Below, in pieces: positions 51,475-60,524 of a stretch of 64,000 bases of DNA. A program made the position numbers and the translations under genes. Numbering within the stretch: the first letter of the stretch is position 1; the number at the start of each line of letters is the position of its first letter. Source of the stretch: Bacillota bacterium (GTDB lineage Bacteria > Bacillota > Clostridia > Peptostreptococcales > Anaerovoracaceae); NCBI GenBank assembly GCA_017459895.1, contig JAFUCA010000025.1:19404-83403 (forward strand), written 5' to 3'. Below the pieces are notes generated by a model. It had not been told where the DNA came from. It did no database searches and saw only the letters and a list, made by a program, of their open reading frames with translations.

Positions 51475-52374
51475 CTACCTGCGGACCTCGATACGGACCT
51501 GATCCCCCTCTGACAGACCTTCCGTGATTTCGACATAATTGGCGTCGCTCTCTCCGATCGTAACGGATGTTTTCTCTACACCGCTTCCGGATACTGTCTC
51601 GACATATGGCGCATCGTCCTCATCAAACTGCACCGCCTCAATCGGCACTGCCAGGACGCTTCTATGGGAAATGGTCACGGTGCAGCTTGCGCTCATCCCT
51701 GGCTTCAGCGTCCCATCATTGATCAGCTCCAGAGAAGCGGCATAATACGCCGTGCTCCCGCCGGAGTCATCGAAGCCTCCGCTGGCACTGCTTTCGCCGC
51801 CGGCGCCGGACGCTTCCCCGTCTTCCGTGGAGTCTGTTTCTGCTTCATCCAGCAGGTCAGCGGATAAGGCCTTGATCGAGGTGATGGTCCCGTTAAAAGT
51901 CTTGCTGCTGTCCGCATTTACGGTGATCTTCGCCTCATCGCCCTTTGCGAGCTTGCCGATCTCATCCTCGGGCACAGATATCTCCAGGATCAGCTCATCC
52001 GTTTCTGACAAAGTCAGCGTATTGTCTTCCTCTGCGACGCTGCCCGTCTGCGGAGCATCGATATCCGATATGACTCCGTTTGCCGGAGCATCCTCGTACG
52101 TCCCGTCGCTGTAGCTGATCAGGTGCTGGCCCTGCCGCACCGCATCCCCTTCCTCCACACACATGCCGGCGAAGGTCTTCGATGTGCTGAAGGCGATCTC
52201 TTCTGTGGATGCCGCTCTGATCTGTCCGGCTGCTGTCAGTGTCTGCTCCATCGTATAGGCGCTGGCCTCAGCATCGGTATAGGTGACTGCCTCCGCCCGG
52301 GGCAGATGTGTGAACGCAAGGGCAACCGCCACTGCTGCCGCCACTGCCGATGCGGCGATGATTCGCTTCTTCAT
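51475..52374 (-). CDS. Efflux adaptor protein (HlyD/MacA-like)
   Basis: About 299 residues: N-terminal signal anchor (KKR, then Ala/Val-rich helix), a barrel-sandwich region, a Glu/Ser/Gly-rich insertion (about 180-205), and beta-barrel domains. It opens the efflux operon ahead of the ATPase and permease. ATG at 52374 is preferred (GCAGG nine bases upstream) over a TTG three codons earlier. Confidence 0.85.
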   Translation of the reverse strand: MKKRIIAASAVAAAVAVALAFTHLPRAEAVTYTDAEASAYTMEQTLTAAGQIRAASTEEIAFSTSKTFAGMCVEEGDAVRQGQHLISYSDGTYEDAPANGVISDIDAPQTGSVAEEDNTLTLSETDELILEISVPEDEIGKLAKGDEAKITVNADSSKTFNGTITSIKALSADLLDEAETDSTEDGEASGAGGESSASGGFDDSGGSTAYYAASLELINDGTLKPGMSASCTVTISHRSVLAVPIEAVQFDEDDAPYVETVSGSGVEKTSVTIGESDANYVEITEGLSEGDQVRIEVRR

Positions 52375-52816
52375 AGAATCCAACCTGCTTTCGTGATTTG
52401 TCTGAGATTGTATTCCCGAATTTCAAAGAACCTGTGAATTGAATTTGTAGATCCAGTGATGTTTTCGTGAGTGCGAAATGTTCAAGAATCAAAAACGCGG
52501 CCGAATCAAAACAGCCGCTGAGGACATCCATGTGAAAGGACGAAAGTGACGGGAGACATAACGAACATTCGAGATCCCGCGCATCCCGGAAGGCCAGAAT
52601 CTCGAAAAGGTCTCCTCTATCATAGAAAGGCAGTCGACATTCTCGCCCCAGGCGGGCTGTCGTTCGAGATTCCCAGCGATTCAATGTATCGAGATCTCTG
52701 ACCGAAGGCGGTCGCCAGTCTTTGCGAAAGGAGATTTCGAGATCCGACCCGCCTATGAAACCATAAAAACGCGAAAGTTCCTTTTTCGCGGCCGGAGCAG
52801 ATGGAAAACGGCGGAG
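52375..52816. repeat. Intergenic gap with ATTCGAGATC words in both orientations
   Basis: No credible gene. The word TTCGAGAT or its complement occurs near 52568, 52597, 52661, 52687 and 52735. A hairpin near 52770-52790 (CGCGAAA/TTTCGCG with T run) is a likely terminator for the small gene pair or its neighbours. A direct GCGG/AACGCGG pattern appears at both ends. Confidence 0.6.
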
Positions 52817-53114
52817 CTACCTTCCCAGACGCTCCAGCTTTTGCATGTAGAGCCGCACGATGTGATCGATCCGGGAGGCCGAAATCTGTGAATCCCTCTG
52901 ATACAGCTCGCGGATCCGCTCCGGCGGCAGAGCTTTTGACAGATCGAGGAGGGAGCGGTCCGTCACCAGCCTCAGAAGTTCTTTCTCGGTATTCTCAAAG
53001 CTGTTGACTTCGATCGAATCGATCTCCTCCTCCGTGTACGGGACCACACTGCCCGTCATCCGTCATATTACAGAGGGTCACGACCTCATCCTTTCGCATC
53101 AGGAAATACTCCAT
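52817..53114 (-). pseudogene. Frameshifted small gene downstream of the HTH gene
   Basis: A strong GGAGGAG site leads to an ATG at 53114 and 17 codons (MEYFLMRKDEVVTLCNM) that break off; the natural continuation, SVVPYTEEEIDSIEVNSF and about 65 more residues, lies in the +1 frame. Removing one G from the GGG near 53053 would give one protein of about 98 residues. The pattern HTH gene plus MEY.LM...-type partner is common in Clostridia as a two-gene module. A sequencing error cannot be excluded. Confidence 0.5.
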
Positions 53115-53125
53115 TGCGTCTCCTC

Positions 53126-53491
53126 CTACCGGAACTCCTCCAGCCGTCTTCTGCGGATATAATCTTCCGTGCGCCATGCAGCGATCTCTTCGATGTAACA
53201 GCGTGTATCCTCACTGACCCGGCAGAGCTCGATCTCAACGGACTCATCGTTGTAGGCAAACTCCGTAAAGTACGACTTGTGCCGCACGAACACCCGGGCA
53301 TCGACATCGTAGGACGTATGAACTTCGATCGGCTGACGGGAGCAGATCCGGCAGACTTCTTCCATGGGCAGTTCCAATGCCTCAGCCAGTTTTCGCAGAA
53401 GGCTGACCCGGCACTGGTCAATATTCACCTTGCCGCAGGCAAGATCATTCAGCGTACTGTAGGGAATACCGCTGCAGCGGTATATTATCAA
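53126..53491 (-). CDS. XRE-like helix-turn-helix protein, N-terminally shortened
   Basis: A 121-residue open frame starting at TTG directly after feoB (21 bp after its stop, same frame). The segment SGIPYSTLNDLACGKVNIDQCRVSLLRKLAEALELPMEEV matches the recognition half of XRE-type regulators, but the usual first helix and about 15 N-terminal residues are missing. The remainder (about 55-121) has no known fold. With the frameshifted partner it looks like a decaying toxin-antitoxin-like or regulator pair. Confidence 0.55.
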   Translation of the reverse strand: MIIYRCSGIPYSTLNDLACGKVNIDQCRVSLLRKLAEALELPMEEVCRICSRQPIEVHTSYDVDARVFVRHKSYFTEFAYNDESVEIELCRVSEDTRCYIEEIAAWRTEDYIRRRRLEEFR

Positions 53492-53512
53492 GGTCCTATG
53501 CCCCGCCTGCCG

Positions 53513-55885
53513 TCACAGCAGCGCGCTTCCGATCATATGGATCAGCGCCGCCAGGACCCAGGCGATCACGCACTGCCAGATGACCACGCCGGCCGCCCAC
53601 TTCCAGCCCAGCTCCCGCTTGGTCGAGGCTATGGCCGCCACGCAGGGCGTATAGAGAAGGGAAAAGACCAGCAGGCACGCGGCAGTCAGGGAGGACATGA
53701 CGGCGGTCACATTGCCGCCGAACAGGATCCCCAGAGTTGAGACCACCGTCTCCTTCGCCATGAATCCGCCGATCAGGGCGGTGCAGATCCGCCAGTCCCC
53801 CAGTCCCGCCGGTGCCATAAGCGGCGTCATCCACCCGGCGACGATGGCCAGGATGCTCTGCTGAGAATCCTCCACCAGGTTCAGATGGGGGTCAAAGCTC
53901 TGGAGGAACCAGATGATGATGGTGGCGATCAGAATGATGGAGAAGGCCCGCTGCAGGAAATCCTTCGCCTTATCCCACATGAGGCGCAGCACATTCTTCG
54001 CCCCGGGCAGCCGGTAATCCGGAAGCTCCATGACGAAGGGCACTGCCTCTCCCTTAAACAGTTTCTTGTACAGAAAGGCTGCCAGAATTCCCAGAACGAT
54101 CCCCAGCACATACAGTCCCGTCATGATCAGACCGCCGTGCCCCGGGAAGAAAGCGCTGGTGAAGAAGGCATAGATCGGTACCTTCGCCGAGCAGCTCATG
54201 AAGGGCGTCAGCAGGATGGTCATCTTCCGGTCCCGCTCACTGGGCAGGGTCCGGGTGGCCATGACCGCCGGCACCGTGCAGCCGAAGCCGATCAGCATGG
54301 GGACGATGCTCCGGCCGGAAAGACCGATCTTTCGCAGCAGTTTGTCCATGAAGAAGGCGACCCGGGCGATGTAGCCGCTGTCCTCGAGGATCGACAGGAA
54401 AAAGAACAGGGTCACGATGATCGGCAGGAAGCTGAGCACTACGCCGACGCCTTCGAAGATTCCGCCGATGATCAGGCTGTGGATGGCGGCATTGACGTTC
54501 CCGGCCGTCAGGATCTGATCCACGATCTCCGTCAGTATTCCCACGCCGGTCTCCACCAGGCCCTGCAGCCAGGCGCCGATCACATTGAAGGTCAGCCAGA
54601 ACACCATCCCCATGATTCCGATGAACGCCGGAATCGCCGTGTACTTTCCGGTCAGGATCCGGTCCAACCTCTCGCTTCGCAGACGTTCCCGGCTCTCCGC
54701 GGGTTTATGTACGGTGCTGTCACACACCCGGCGTATGAAGGAAAACCGCATATCGGCAATGGCAGCGCTGCGGTCCAGGCCGCGTTCTTTCTCCATTTGC
54801 AGGATGATGTGCTCCACCATCTCCGCCTCATTGGGCTCCAGCTGCAGCTGCATGGCGATCAGCGGATCGCCTTCGATCAGTTTGCTGGCGGCAAACCGCA
54901 CGGGAAGCCCGGCCCGCAGGGCATGGTCTTCAATCAGGTGGATGATCCCGTGCAGGCACCGGTGCACGGCGCCGCCGGCTTCACTGGCATCGCAGAAATC
55001 CTGCCGCAGCGGCCTCTCCTGAAACTGCGCCACGTGGATGGCATGCCGGACCAGTTCGTCAACGCCCTGGTTCTTTGCCGCGGAGATCGCCACCACCGGA
55101 ACGCCCAGCTGCGCTTCCATCCGGTTGATGTCGATGCTGCCTCCGTTGGCCGTCACCTCATCCATCATATTCAGCGCCACCACCATGGGCACACCCATCT
55201 CCAGCAGCTGCATCGTCAGATACAGGTTTCGTTCGATGTTGGTCGCATCAACGATATTGATGATCCCCTTGGGCTTCTCGTCCAGAACGAATCCGCGGGA
55301 AATGATCTCCTCACTGGTGTAAGGAGACATGGAATAGATGCCGGGCAGATCCGTGATCCGGCTGTTTCCGTATCCGCGAATCACCCCGTCCTTTCGGTCC
55401 ACCGTCACGCCGGGGAAATTACCCACGTGCTGGTTCGCTCCCGTCAGCTGGTTGAACAGGGTCGTCTTCCCGCTGTTCTGATTGCCCACCAGCGCGAAGG
55501 TCAGGAGCTCATCCTCCGGCAGAGGATCGCCGCTGCCCTTCGGATGAAATCTTCCGCCTTCTCCCAGTCCCGGATGCTCCCAGGCCGGATTCGTGTTTGC
55601 CGGACCGGCGCCGGGCTCCAGGCTCTTTCGTGCTCCGGCCGGAATATGCTCCGGCTTCTTCACCGGCTCAACTTCGATGTGCTCCGCATCATCCAGCCGC
55701 AGCGTCAGCTTATACCCCTGCACGATCAGCTCCACCGGATCGCCCATGGGCGCGTATTTTACCACGGAAACGACCGTCCCCGGAATCACTCCCATATCAA
55801 GAAAGTGCTGCCGCAGGCTTCCCTCTCCGCCCACGTGTAAGATCCTGCCATGTTCTCCTGGTGTAAGTTCCCGTAGTGTTGTCAT
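53513..55885 (-). CDS. feoB: FeoA-FeoB fusion, ferrous iron transporter
   Basis: A 790-residue protein. Residues 1-75 are a FeoA-type SH3-like domain (RELTPGEHGRILHVGGEG...LDMGVIPGT). A Pro/Gly-rich linker follows, then the FeoB GTPase (G1 GNQNSGKT, G2/G3 in VGNFPGVTV and DLPGIYSMSP, G4 NMMDE) and the membrane pore domain with Cys-containing GCTVPAVMATRTL and SCSAKVPIYAFF. It imports Fe2+. FeoA fused to FeoB is known in some Bacteria. AGGA lies upstream of the ATG. Confidence 0.95.
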   Translation of the reverse strand: MTTLRELTPGEHGRILHVGGEGSLRQHFLDMGVIPGTVVSVVKYAPMGDPVELIVQGYKLTLRLDDAEHIEVEPVKKPEHIPAGARKSLEPGAGPANTNPAWEHPGLGEGGRFHPKGSGDPLPEDELLTFALVGNQNSGKTTLFNQLTGANQHVGNFPGVTVDRKDGVIRGYGNSRITDLPGIYSMSPYTSEEIISRGFVLDEKPKGIINIVDATNIERNLYLTMQLLEMGVPMVVALNMMDEVTANGGSIDINRMEAQLGVPVVAISAAKNQGVDELVRHAIHVAQFQERPLRQDFCDASEAGGAVHRCLHGIIHLIEDHALRAGLPVRFAASKLIEGDPLIAMQLQLEPNEAEMVEHIILQMEKERGLDRSAAIADMRFSFIRRVCDSTVHKPAESRERLRSERLDRILTGKYTAIPAFIGIMGMVFWLTFNVIGAWLQGLVETGVGILTEIVDQILTAGNVNAAIHSLIIGGIFEGVGVVLSFLPIIVTLFFFLSILEDSGYIARVAFFMDKLLRKIGLSGRSIVPMLIGFGCTVPAVMATRTLPSERDRKMTILLTPFMSCSAKVPIYAFFTSAFFPGHGGLIMTGLYVLGIVLGILAAFLYKKLFKGEAVPFVMELPDYRLPGAKNVLRLMWDKAKDFLQRAFSIILIATIIIWFLQSFDPHLNLVEDSQQSILAIVAGWMTPLMAPAGLGDWRICTALIGGFMAKETVVSTLGILFGGNVTAVMSSLTAACLLVFSLLYTPCVAAIASTKRELGWKWAAGVVIWQCVIAWVLAALIHMIGSALL

Positions 55886-55932
55886 GTTTTTGATGTCCTT
55901 TTCTGATTAAACTTCTTTAATTTCAGTATGTC

Positions 55933-55960
55933 ATATCGAACTATAGTTAGTCCATGCAAA
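55933..55960 (-). promoter_or_regulatory. Possible feoAB promoter and operator
   Basis: Minus strand: TTGCAT, 18-bp spacer, TATGAC. The palindrome AACTATAGTT (55939-55948) lies between the hexamers, a typical position for a metal repressor. No good match to a Fur box is seen; a DtxR/MntR-type repressor is a guess. Confidence 0.4.
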
Positions 55961-56066
55961 CTTGTCTGATATTGACTTTTACCGCTGAAACAGCCCGGTT
56001 CCCCTCGCCCGGCAGGTATGATAGAATCAATACAGCAACATTGATACAGATGAAGGAGAAACACCC

Positions 56067-56660
56067 ATGCCAAAGATGAAGCTCAATTCTCTGGAGACCG
56101 TTCTGGAGATGCCATATTTCAATGTTTATTCCGCAATGTACGAAAACCGGGAGACCTCTCACATCGCTCAGTACGATATCGTTTCCCGCAACAAGGATCT
56201 GTCCATGCAAAGGCTGGGGCGGAACCTTCCGGTGAGCGCTGTGGCGATCCTTCCCGTGGATCCGGTAAACCGGCGGATCCTGCTGACCCGGGAATTCCGT
56301 ATGCCGGTCAATGATTACTTAGTCGCCATCCCTGCCGGTCTGGTCGATCCCGGCGAGGATGTCCGCGCGGCCGCCATCCGGGAGCTTCGGGAAGAGACCG
56401 GCTGTATCGCAGACCGGGTCATGGTTCTGCCTCCGGCATTTTCGTGCATCGGACTGACCGATGAAACAGCCGCCTGCGCTATCGTCACCGTCCGGCAGCA
56501 GGGCCGGGCGGAACAGGAAGAAAACGAAGAGATCACCAGCCGCTGGTATTCCTACGAGCAGGCCCTGGCCATCATGACCGACCCACAGGTGCGGACCGGA
56601 GCACGGGCCCAGCTTCTGGTCCTGTTCTGGCTGGCGCAGGAAGGGATGAAGGTTCTGTAA
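56067..56660 (+). CDS. Nudix hydrolase (ADP-ribose pyrophosphatase-like)
   Basis: A 197-residue protein with a full Nudix box: GLVDPGE, seven residues, REL-REETG. The N-terminal domain and LTREFRMPVNDYLVAIPAG segment resemble ADP-ribose pyrophosphatases. It hydrolyses a nucleoside diphosphate linked to another group. The stop codon overlaps the start of the helicase gene (TAATG), so they are coupled. An exact copy of the dispersed 12-mer encodes MQRLG near the N-terminus. Confidence 0.9.
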   Translation: MPKMKLNSLETVLEMPYFNVYSAMYENRETSHIAQYDIVSRNKDLSMQRLGRNLPVSAVAILPVDPVNRRILLTREFRMPVNDYLVAIPAGLVDPGEDVRAAAIRELREETGCIADRVMVLPPAFSCIGLTDETAACAIVTVRQQGRAEQEENEEITSRWYSYEQALAIMTDPQVRTGARAQLLVLFWLAQEGMKVL

Positions 56661-58207
56661 TGGGAAATCAGCGCCGGCGCAAAGGACGCAACAAATCAAA
56701 GAAGATCAATAAGGACATCATCTCATTTCTGAAGGAATTCGACATCGTCCAGTACCGGGAAAAAGCCCGGCAGCTGGACCGCCGGTTCATTCTGCACATC
56801 GGACCGACCAACTCCGGGAAGACCTACGATGCTCTGCAGGCGCTGAAGGCCGCCCGCACCGGCGTGTATCTGGGGCCGCTGCGTCTGCTGGCTCTGGAGA
56901 TGTACGATACGCTGAACGCCCAAGGGGTTCTCTGCGAGCTTCTGACCGGAGAGGAATTCATCCGCACCGCCGGCGCGCAGATCACGGCTTCCACCATTGA
57001 GCTCTGCAGCTTCACAAAACGCTACGACGTTGCCGTCATCGATGAAGCCCAGATGATCTCCGATCCCTTCCGGGGCGGAAGCTGGACCAAGGCGATCTTT
57101 CTGGTGGATGCAGCGGAGGTCCACATCTGCCTTTCTCCCGATGCGCAGCAGCTGATCTGCCGCCTGCTGGACAGCTTCGACGCGGATTACGACGTGCAGT
57201 GGCACGAGCGGCTGGCGCCTCTCGTGTTCTCGGGAACCATCGACAGCATGAAGCAGGTGCAGGACGGGGACGCGGTCATCGTCTTCTCCCGGAAGGCGGT
57301 CCTGGCCACCGCCGGTGAGCTGCAAAACCTGGGCAAAAAGGCCAGCGTCATCTACGGCGCCCTGCCGCCGGCCTCCCGCCGGGAGGAAGTGCGCAAATTC
57401 GCCGCCGGAGAAAACACCGTCGTTGTCTCCACCGACGCCATCGGCATGGGAATCTCCCTGCCCATCCGGCGCATCATCTTCCGGGAGCTGACCAAATTCG
57501 ACGGCGAGGATGACCGGACCCTGACCGACAGCGAGATCCGCCAGATCGCCGGCCGGGCCGGACGCTACGGGATCTACGACAAGGGCGAAGTCCTGTCCGT
57601 GAAGGATCCGGACACCGTGAAGAAAGCCCTGCAGCGCACCGGCCGCCAGCTGCGGGACATCACCATTCCCTTCCCCAGAGAAGCCATCGAGACCGGCTTT
57701 CCCTTTCACCGGCTGTTCGACGAATGGCAGCGGCTTCCCATCGTTTCGGGGTTCACCCGGGAGGACATGACCGAGGCCGCCTTCCTGCTGAACGAGCTGG
57801 GCGGCAAGATCGCCCGGAAGCTGGACCGCCAGCTTTTGTATGAGCTGATCACCTGTCCGGTGGACGTGAAGAACGAACAGCTGGTCCTCTACTGGCTGGA
57901 GAGCGTCATCGCCATCAGCGTGGATGCCATTCCGGAGGTTCCTATGTTCGACACGGACACTCTGGAGGGCTGCGAGCTGCAGTACAAAGCGCTGGACGTG
58001 CGCCACCAGCTGCTTCGCAGGATCGGCATCGAGGATCCGCGGATGGACGAGAAGCAGGAGCTCGCGGATAAGATCAACCAGCTTCTCCTGTCCGACAAAC
58101 GGAACTTCCGCAAGCGCTGCCGCCTCTGCGGCCGCACCCTTCCCGCCGACTATCCCTACGGCATCTGCGAGTCCTGTTTCCGCCGGCGGCGGGGACGGAG
58201 GCGCTGA
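56660..58207 (+). CDS. Suv3-like DExH RNA helicase
   Basis: A 515-residue helicase resembling mitochondrial SUV3: Walker A GPTNSGKT near 45, DEAQ in VAVIDEAQMI, and motif VI QIAGRAGRYG. The C-terminal part holds a Cys-x2-Cys...Cys-x2-Cys pair (CRLCGRTL...CESC) that should bind zinc. SUV3 acts in RNA decay with an exonuclease. Basic N- and C-termini fit RNA binding. No other decay gene is adjacent. Confidence 0.88.
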   Translation: MGNQRRRKGRNKSKKINKDIISFLKEFDIVQYREKARQLDRRFILHIGPTNSGKTYDALQALKAARTGVYLGPLRLLALEMYDTLNAQGVLCELLTGEEFIRTAGAQITASTIELCSFTKRYDVAVIDEAQMISDPFRGGSWTKAIFLVDAAEVHICLSPDAQQLICRLLDSFDADYDVQWHERLAPLVFSGTIDSMKQVQDGDAVIVFSRKAVLATAGELQNLGKKASVIYGALPPASRREEVRKFAAGENTVVVSTDAIGMGISLPIRRIIFRELTKFDGEDDRTLTDSEIRQIAGRAGRYGIYDKGEVLSVKDPDTVKKALQRTGRQLRDITIPFPREAIETGFPFHRLFDEWQRLPIVSGFTREDMTEAAFLLNELGGKIARKLDRQLLYELITCPVDVKNEQLVLYWLESVIAISVDAIPEVPMFDTDTLEGCELQYKALDVRHQLLRRIGIEDPRMDEKQELADKINQLLLSDKRNFRKRCRLCGRTLPADYPYGICESCFRRRRGRRR

Positions 58208-58284
58208 ATCTGAAATCCAGATGGAATCAAGAGAATCGGTCTGTCACCTCGTCCGGCTCAGAATTGATGCAGAACGCGACGGAA

Positions 58285-58349
58285 GAATCACCACGCAGCA
58301 AGCTGCTGTGATTCTCGCGTGTGGCCTGCGCGCCGCATCAAAGATGCGG
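58285..58349 (+). promoter_or_regulatory. Two hairpins after the helicase gene
   Basis: GAATCAC/GTGATTC (58285-58314) with an inner CAGC/GCTG stem, and CCGCATC/GATGCGG around AAA (58333-58349). Together with the terminator that follows they form three stems in about 140 bases. Confidence 0.5.
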
Positions 58350-58359
58350 GCAGGACATC

Positions 58360-58420
58360 AAAAGCCCCCACCTGAGGGAACGGAACGTACTGAAGTACGT
58401 GAGTACCCGAAGATGGGGGC
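58360..58420 (-). terminator. Terminator of the EF-G-like gene
   Basis: Minus strand: GCCCCCA (58420-58414) pairs with TGGGGGC (58370-58364), then TTTT. The apical part contains a second stem, ACGTAC/GTACGT (58385-58400). The stop of the EF-G-like gene lies 37 bp upstream. Confidence 0.75.
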
Positions 58421-58456
58421 TGACAAAGTTATGCACGATTTATGAGCCGGACGAGC

Positions 58457-60400
58457 TTATTTCGCTTCCTGCTCCTTCTTATAATCCTCGATAATCTTCT
58501 GAGCAATGTTGGACGGAACCTCCTCGTACTTGGAGAATTCCATCTCGAAGACGCCTCTGGCCTGGGTCATGGTTCTCAGCGCGATGGCATAGTCCAGCAG
58601 CTCTGCCTGCGGCGCTTCTGCCATCAGCTTCTGTCCGCCGCCTGCGGTCGGCTCCATACCCAGGACCGCGCCGCGCCGTGTCGGCAGGTCGCCCATAACA
58701 GCACCGACGAAGTCGTCCGGAACGTGGATCTCCAGCTTCATGATCGGCTCAAGCAGACAGGGCTTCGCCTCGGCAATACCCTTCTTGAATGCCAGGGATG
58801 CCGCGATCTTGAAGGCCATTTCGTTGGAGTCTACTTCGTGGTAGGAACCATCGTACAGGATCGCCTTGACGTTCTGAACCTTGCATCCTGCGAGGGGGCC
58901 CTTCTCCATGCATTCTCTCAGGCCCTTCTCGACTGCCGGGACGTAGTTCTTCGGAACGGAACCGCCGAACAGCTCTTCACCGAATTCGAACTCTTCCTGA
59001 GACGGGCTGAACCGGATCCATACATCACCGTACTGGCCTGCGCCGCCGGTCTGCTTCTTGTGCTTACCCTGAACATCGGAGTTGCCCTTGATGGTCTCAC
59101 GGTACGCGATCTTCTGCGGGACGGTGTTGACATCCACGCCGAACTTATCCTTCAGCTTATCCTTCATGATGTTCAGCTGGATCTCACCCTGACCGCCGAT
59201 CAGCGTCTGGTGGGTTTCGATGTTGTTTTCCAGGACGAAGGACGGATCCTCCTCCATCAGTCTCTTCAGGCCGCTGCCCATCTTCTCGTCGTCACCGCTC
59301 TTGGCCGGCTCGACCGCCTGATACAGTGTCGGGGACGGGAACTCGACCTTCGGCAGCTTGATGATGTTCGCCTTCTCGCAGAGCGTGTCGCCCGTCTTCG
59401 TGTTCTGCAGCTTACCGATCGCTACGATATCTCCCGCGACGACTTCCGGAGCATCTTCCTGGTTCTTGCCTCTGACGAAGAACAGGGAGCCCAGCTTCTC
59501 ATCTCTCTCGGAGTTCGCATTGTAGATCGGCTGACCGGACTTGATGGTGCCGCTGATGACCTTCGCCAGGGAGATCTTGCCCAGGAAGGAGTCTGCCAGC
59601 GTCTTGAAGATGAAGACCGCCGGCTTGCCTGCCGGATCCACCGGAACCTCGATCTCCGCATCGGATTCATCCAGTGCCGGATACGGCTCGTGATCTGCCG
59701 CCTTCGGAACGAAATCGATGAAGTTCTGCAGAACTGCCTCGACGCCGTCACCGGTCATTGCGGAGCAGGAGAATACCGGAACGATGTCGCCCTGGCCAAT
59801 GCCCTTGGTCAGGCCCTTCGCGAACATCTCATCGGTCAGCTCCATGTTCTCGAAATAGTATTCCATCAGTTCCTCATCGGTACCCGCGATCTCCTCTTCG
59901 AGGGATTCTCTGTCGTCCAGCGTGACGACGGCGGTTCCGAATTTATCCTTCAAAGCCTGGATGGTTTCGTCCAGATTAACGTTGTCCTTATCGGTCTTGT
60001 TGATCAGGAAGAACCTGGGAACACCGAACTTCTTGCAGGAATCCCATGCCTTCTCGGTTCCGACCTGGATGCCGGACGCCGCGTCGACGACGATGACCGC
60101 TGCCTCAACGGCTCTCAGCGCGGAGTTGACCTCGCCTACGAAATCAAAGGATCCCGGTGTGTCGACAAAGTTCAGCTTCACCTTGTTATACTCCACCGGA
60201 ACGACGGTGGCGTTGATGGAATATCCCTTCTCGATTTCCATCTTGTCGTAGTCGGACACGGTCTGTCCGTCTTCGACCTTGCCCAGTCTGCTGATCACAC
60301 CCGTCGCCAGCAGCCCTGCTTCCAGGAATGTAGTTTTACCGCAGCCGCCATGTCCTACCAGCGCGATGTTTCTGATGTTTTCGCCTTTATAGCCCTTCAT
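58457..60400 (-). CDS. EF-G-like translation GTPase (EF-G paralogue)
   Basis: A 647-residue protein with G1 GHGGCGKT, G3 DTPGSFDF and G4 NKTD, and the domain order of EF-G. It is about 50 residues shorter than housekeeping EF-G, and G1 differs from the usual AHIDAGKTT, so this is one of the paralogues (EF-G-2-like) rather than fusA. Role in translation or ribosome recycling uncertain. AGGAGG lies before the ATG. Confidence 0.85.
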   Translation of the reverse strand: MKGYKGENIRNIALVGHGGCGKTTFLEAGLLATGVISRLGKVEDGQTVSDYDKMEIEKGYSINATVVPVEYNKVKLNFVDTPGSFDFVGEVNSALRAVEAAVIVVDAASGIQVGTEKAWDSCKKFGVPRFFLINKTDKDNVNLDETIQALKDKFGTAVVTLDDRESLEEEIAGTDEELMEYYFENMELTDEMFAKGLTKGIGQGDIVPVFSCSAMTGDGVEAVLQNFIDFVPKAADHEPYPALDESDAEIEVPVDPAGKPAVFIFKTLADSFLGKISLAKVISGTIKSGQPIYNANSERDEKLGSLFFVRGKNQEDAPEVVAGDIVAIGKLQNTKTGDTLCEKANIIKLPKVEFPSPTLYQAVEPAKSGDDEKMGSGLKRLMEEDPSFVLENNIETHQTLIGGQGEIQLNIMKDKLKDKFGVDVNTVPQKIAYRETIKGNSDVQGKHKKQTGGAGQYGDVWIRFSPSQEEFEFGEELFGGSVPKNYVPAVEKGLRECMEKGPLAGCKVQNVKAILYDGSYHEVDSNEMAFKIAASLAFKKGIAEAKPCLLEPIMKLEIHVPDDFVGAVMGDLPTRRGAVLGMEPTAGGGQKLMAEAPQAELLDYAIALRTMTQARGVFEMEFSKYEEVPSNIAQKIIEDYKKEQEAK

Positions 60401-60431
60401 TCAATGAGACCTCCTAATAATATTTTCTCAT

Positions 60432-60445
60432 GTGGCAGCTGCCAC
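60432..60445. promoter_or_regulatory. Palindrome GTGGCAGCTGCCAC in the EF-G-like leader
   Basis: A perfect 14-bp palindrome lies between the start point and the ribosome site, about 30 bases before the ATG. It can be a repressor site or form an RNA hairpin that affects translation. Confidence 0.55.
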
Positions 60446-60465
60446 TTTTAATCACATACAAAATT

Positions 60466-60494
60466 ATTGTACCATTGCAGATTATCCATAGCAA
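60466..60494 (-). promoter_or_regulatory. Sigma-A promoter of the EF-G-like gene with inverted repeat
   Basis: Minus strand: TTGCTA at 60494-60489, 17-bp spacer, TACAAT at 60471-60466. CCATTGC and GCAATGG form an inverted repeat from the -35 box into the spacer, so an unknown repressor may bind here. Confidence 0.7.
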
Positions 60495-60524
60495 TGGTTT
60501 TTTATCTGTAACGCCCCCTGCGTT

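Noticed and set aside
53885-56066. Fur box at feoAB
   Set aside because: The only palindrome, AACTATAGTT, does not resemble the Fur consensus; it is kept only as a low-confidence operator.
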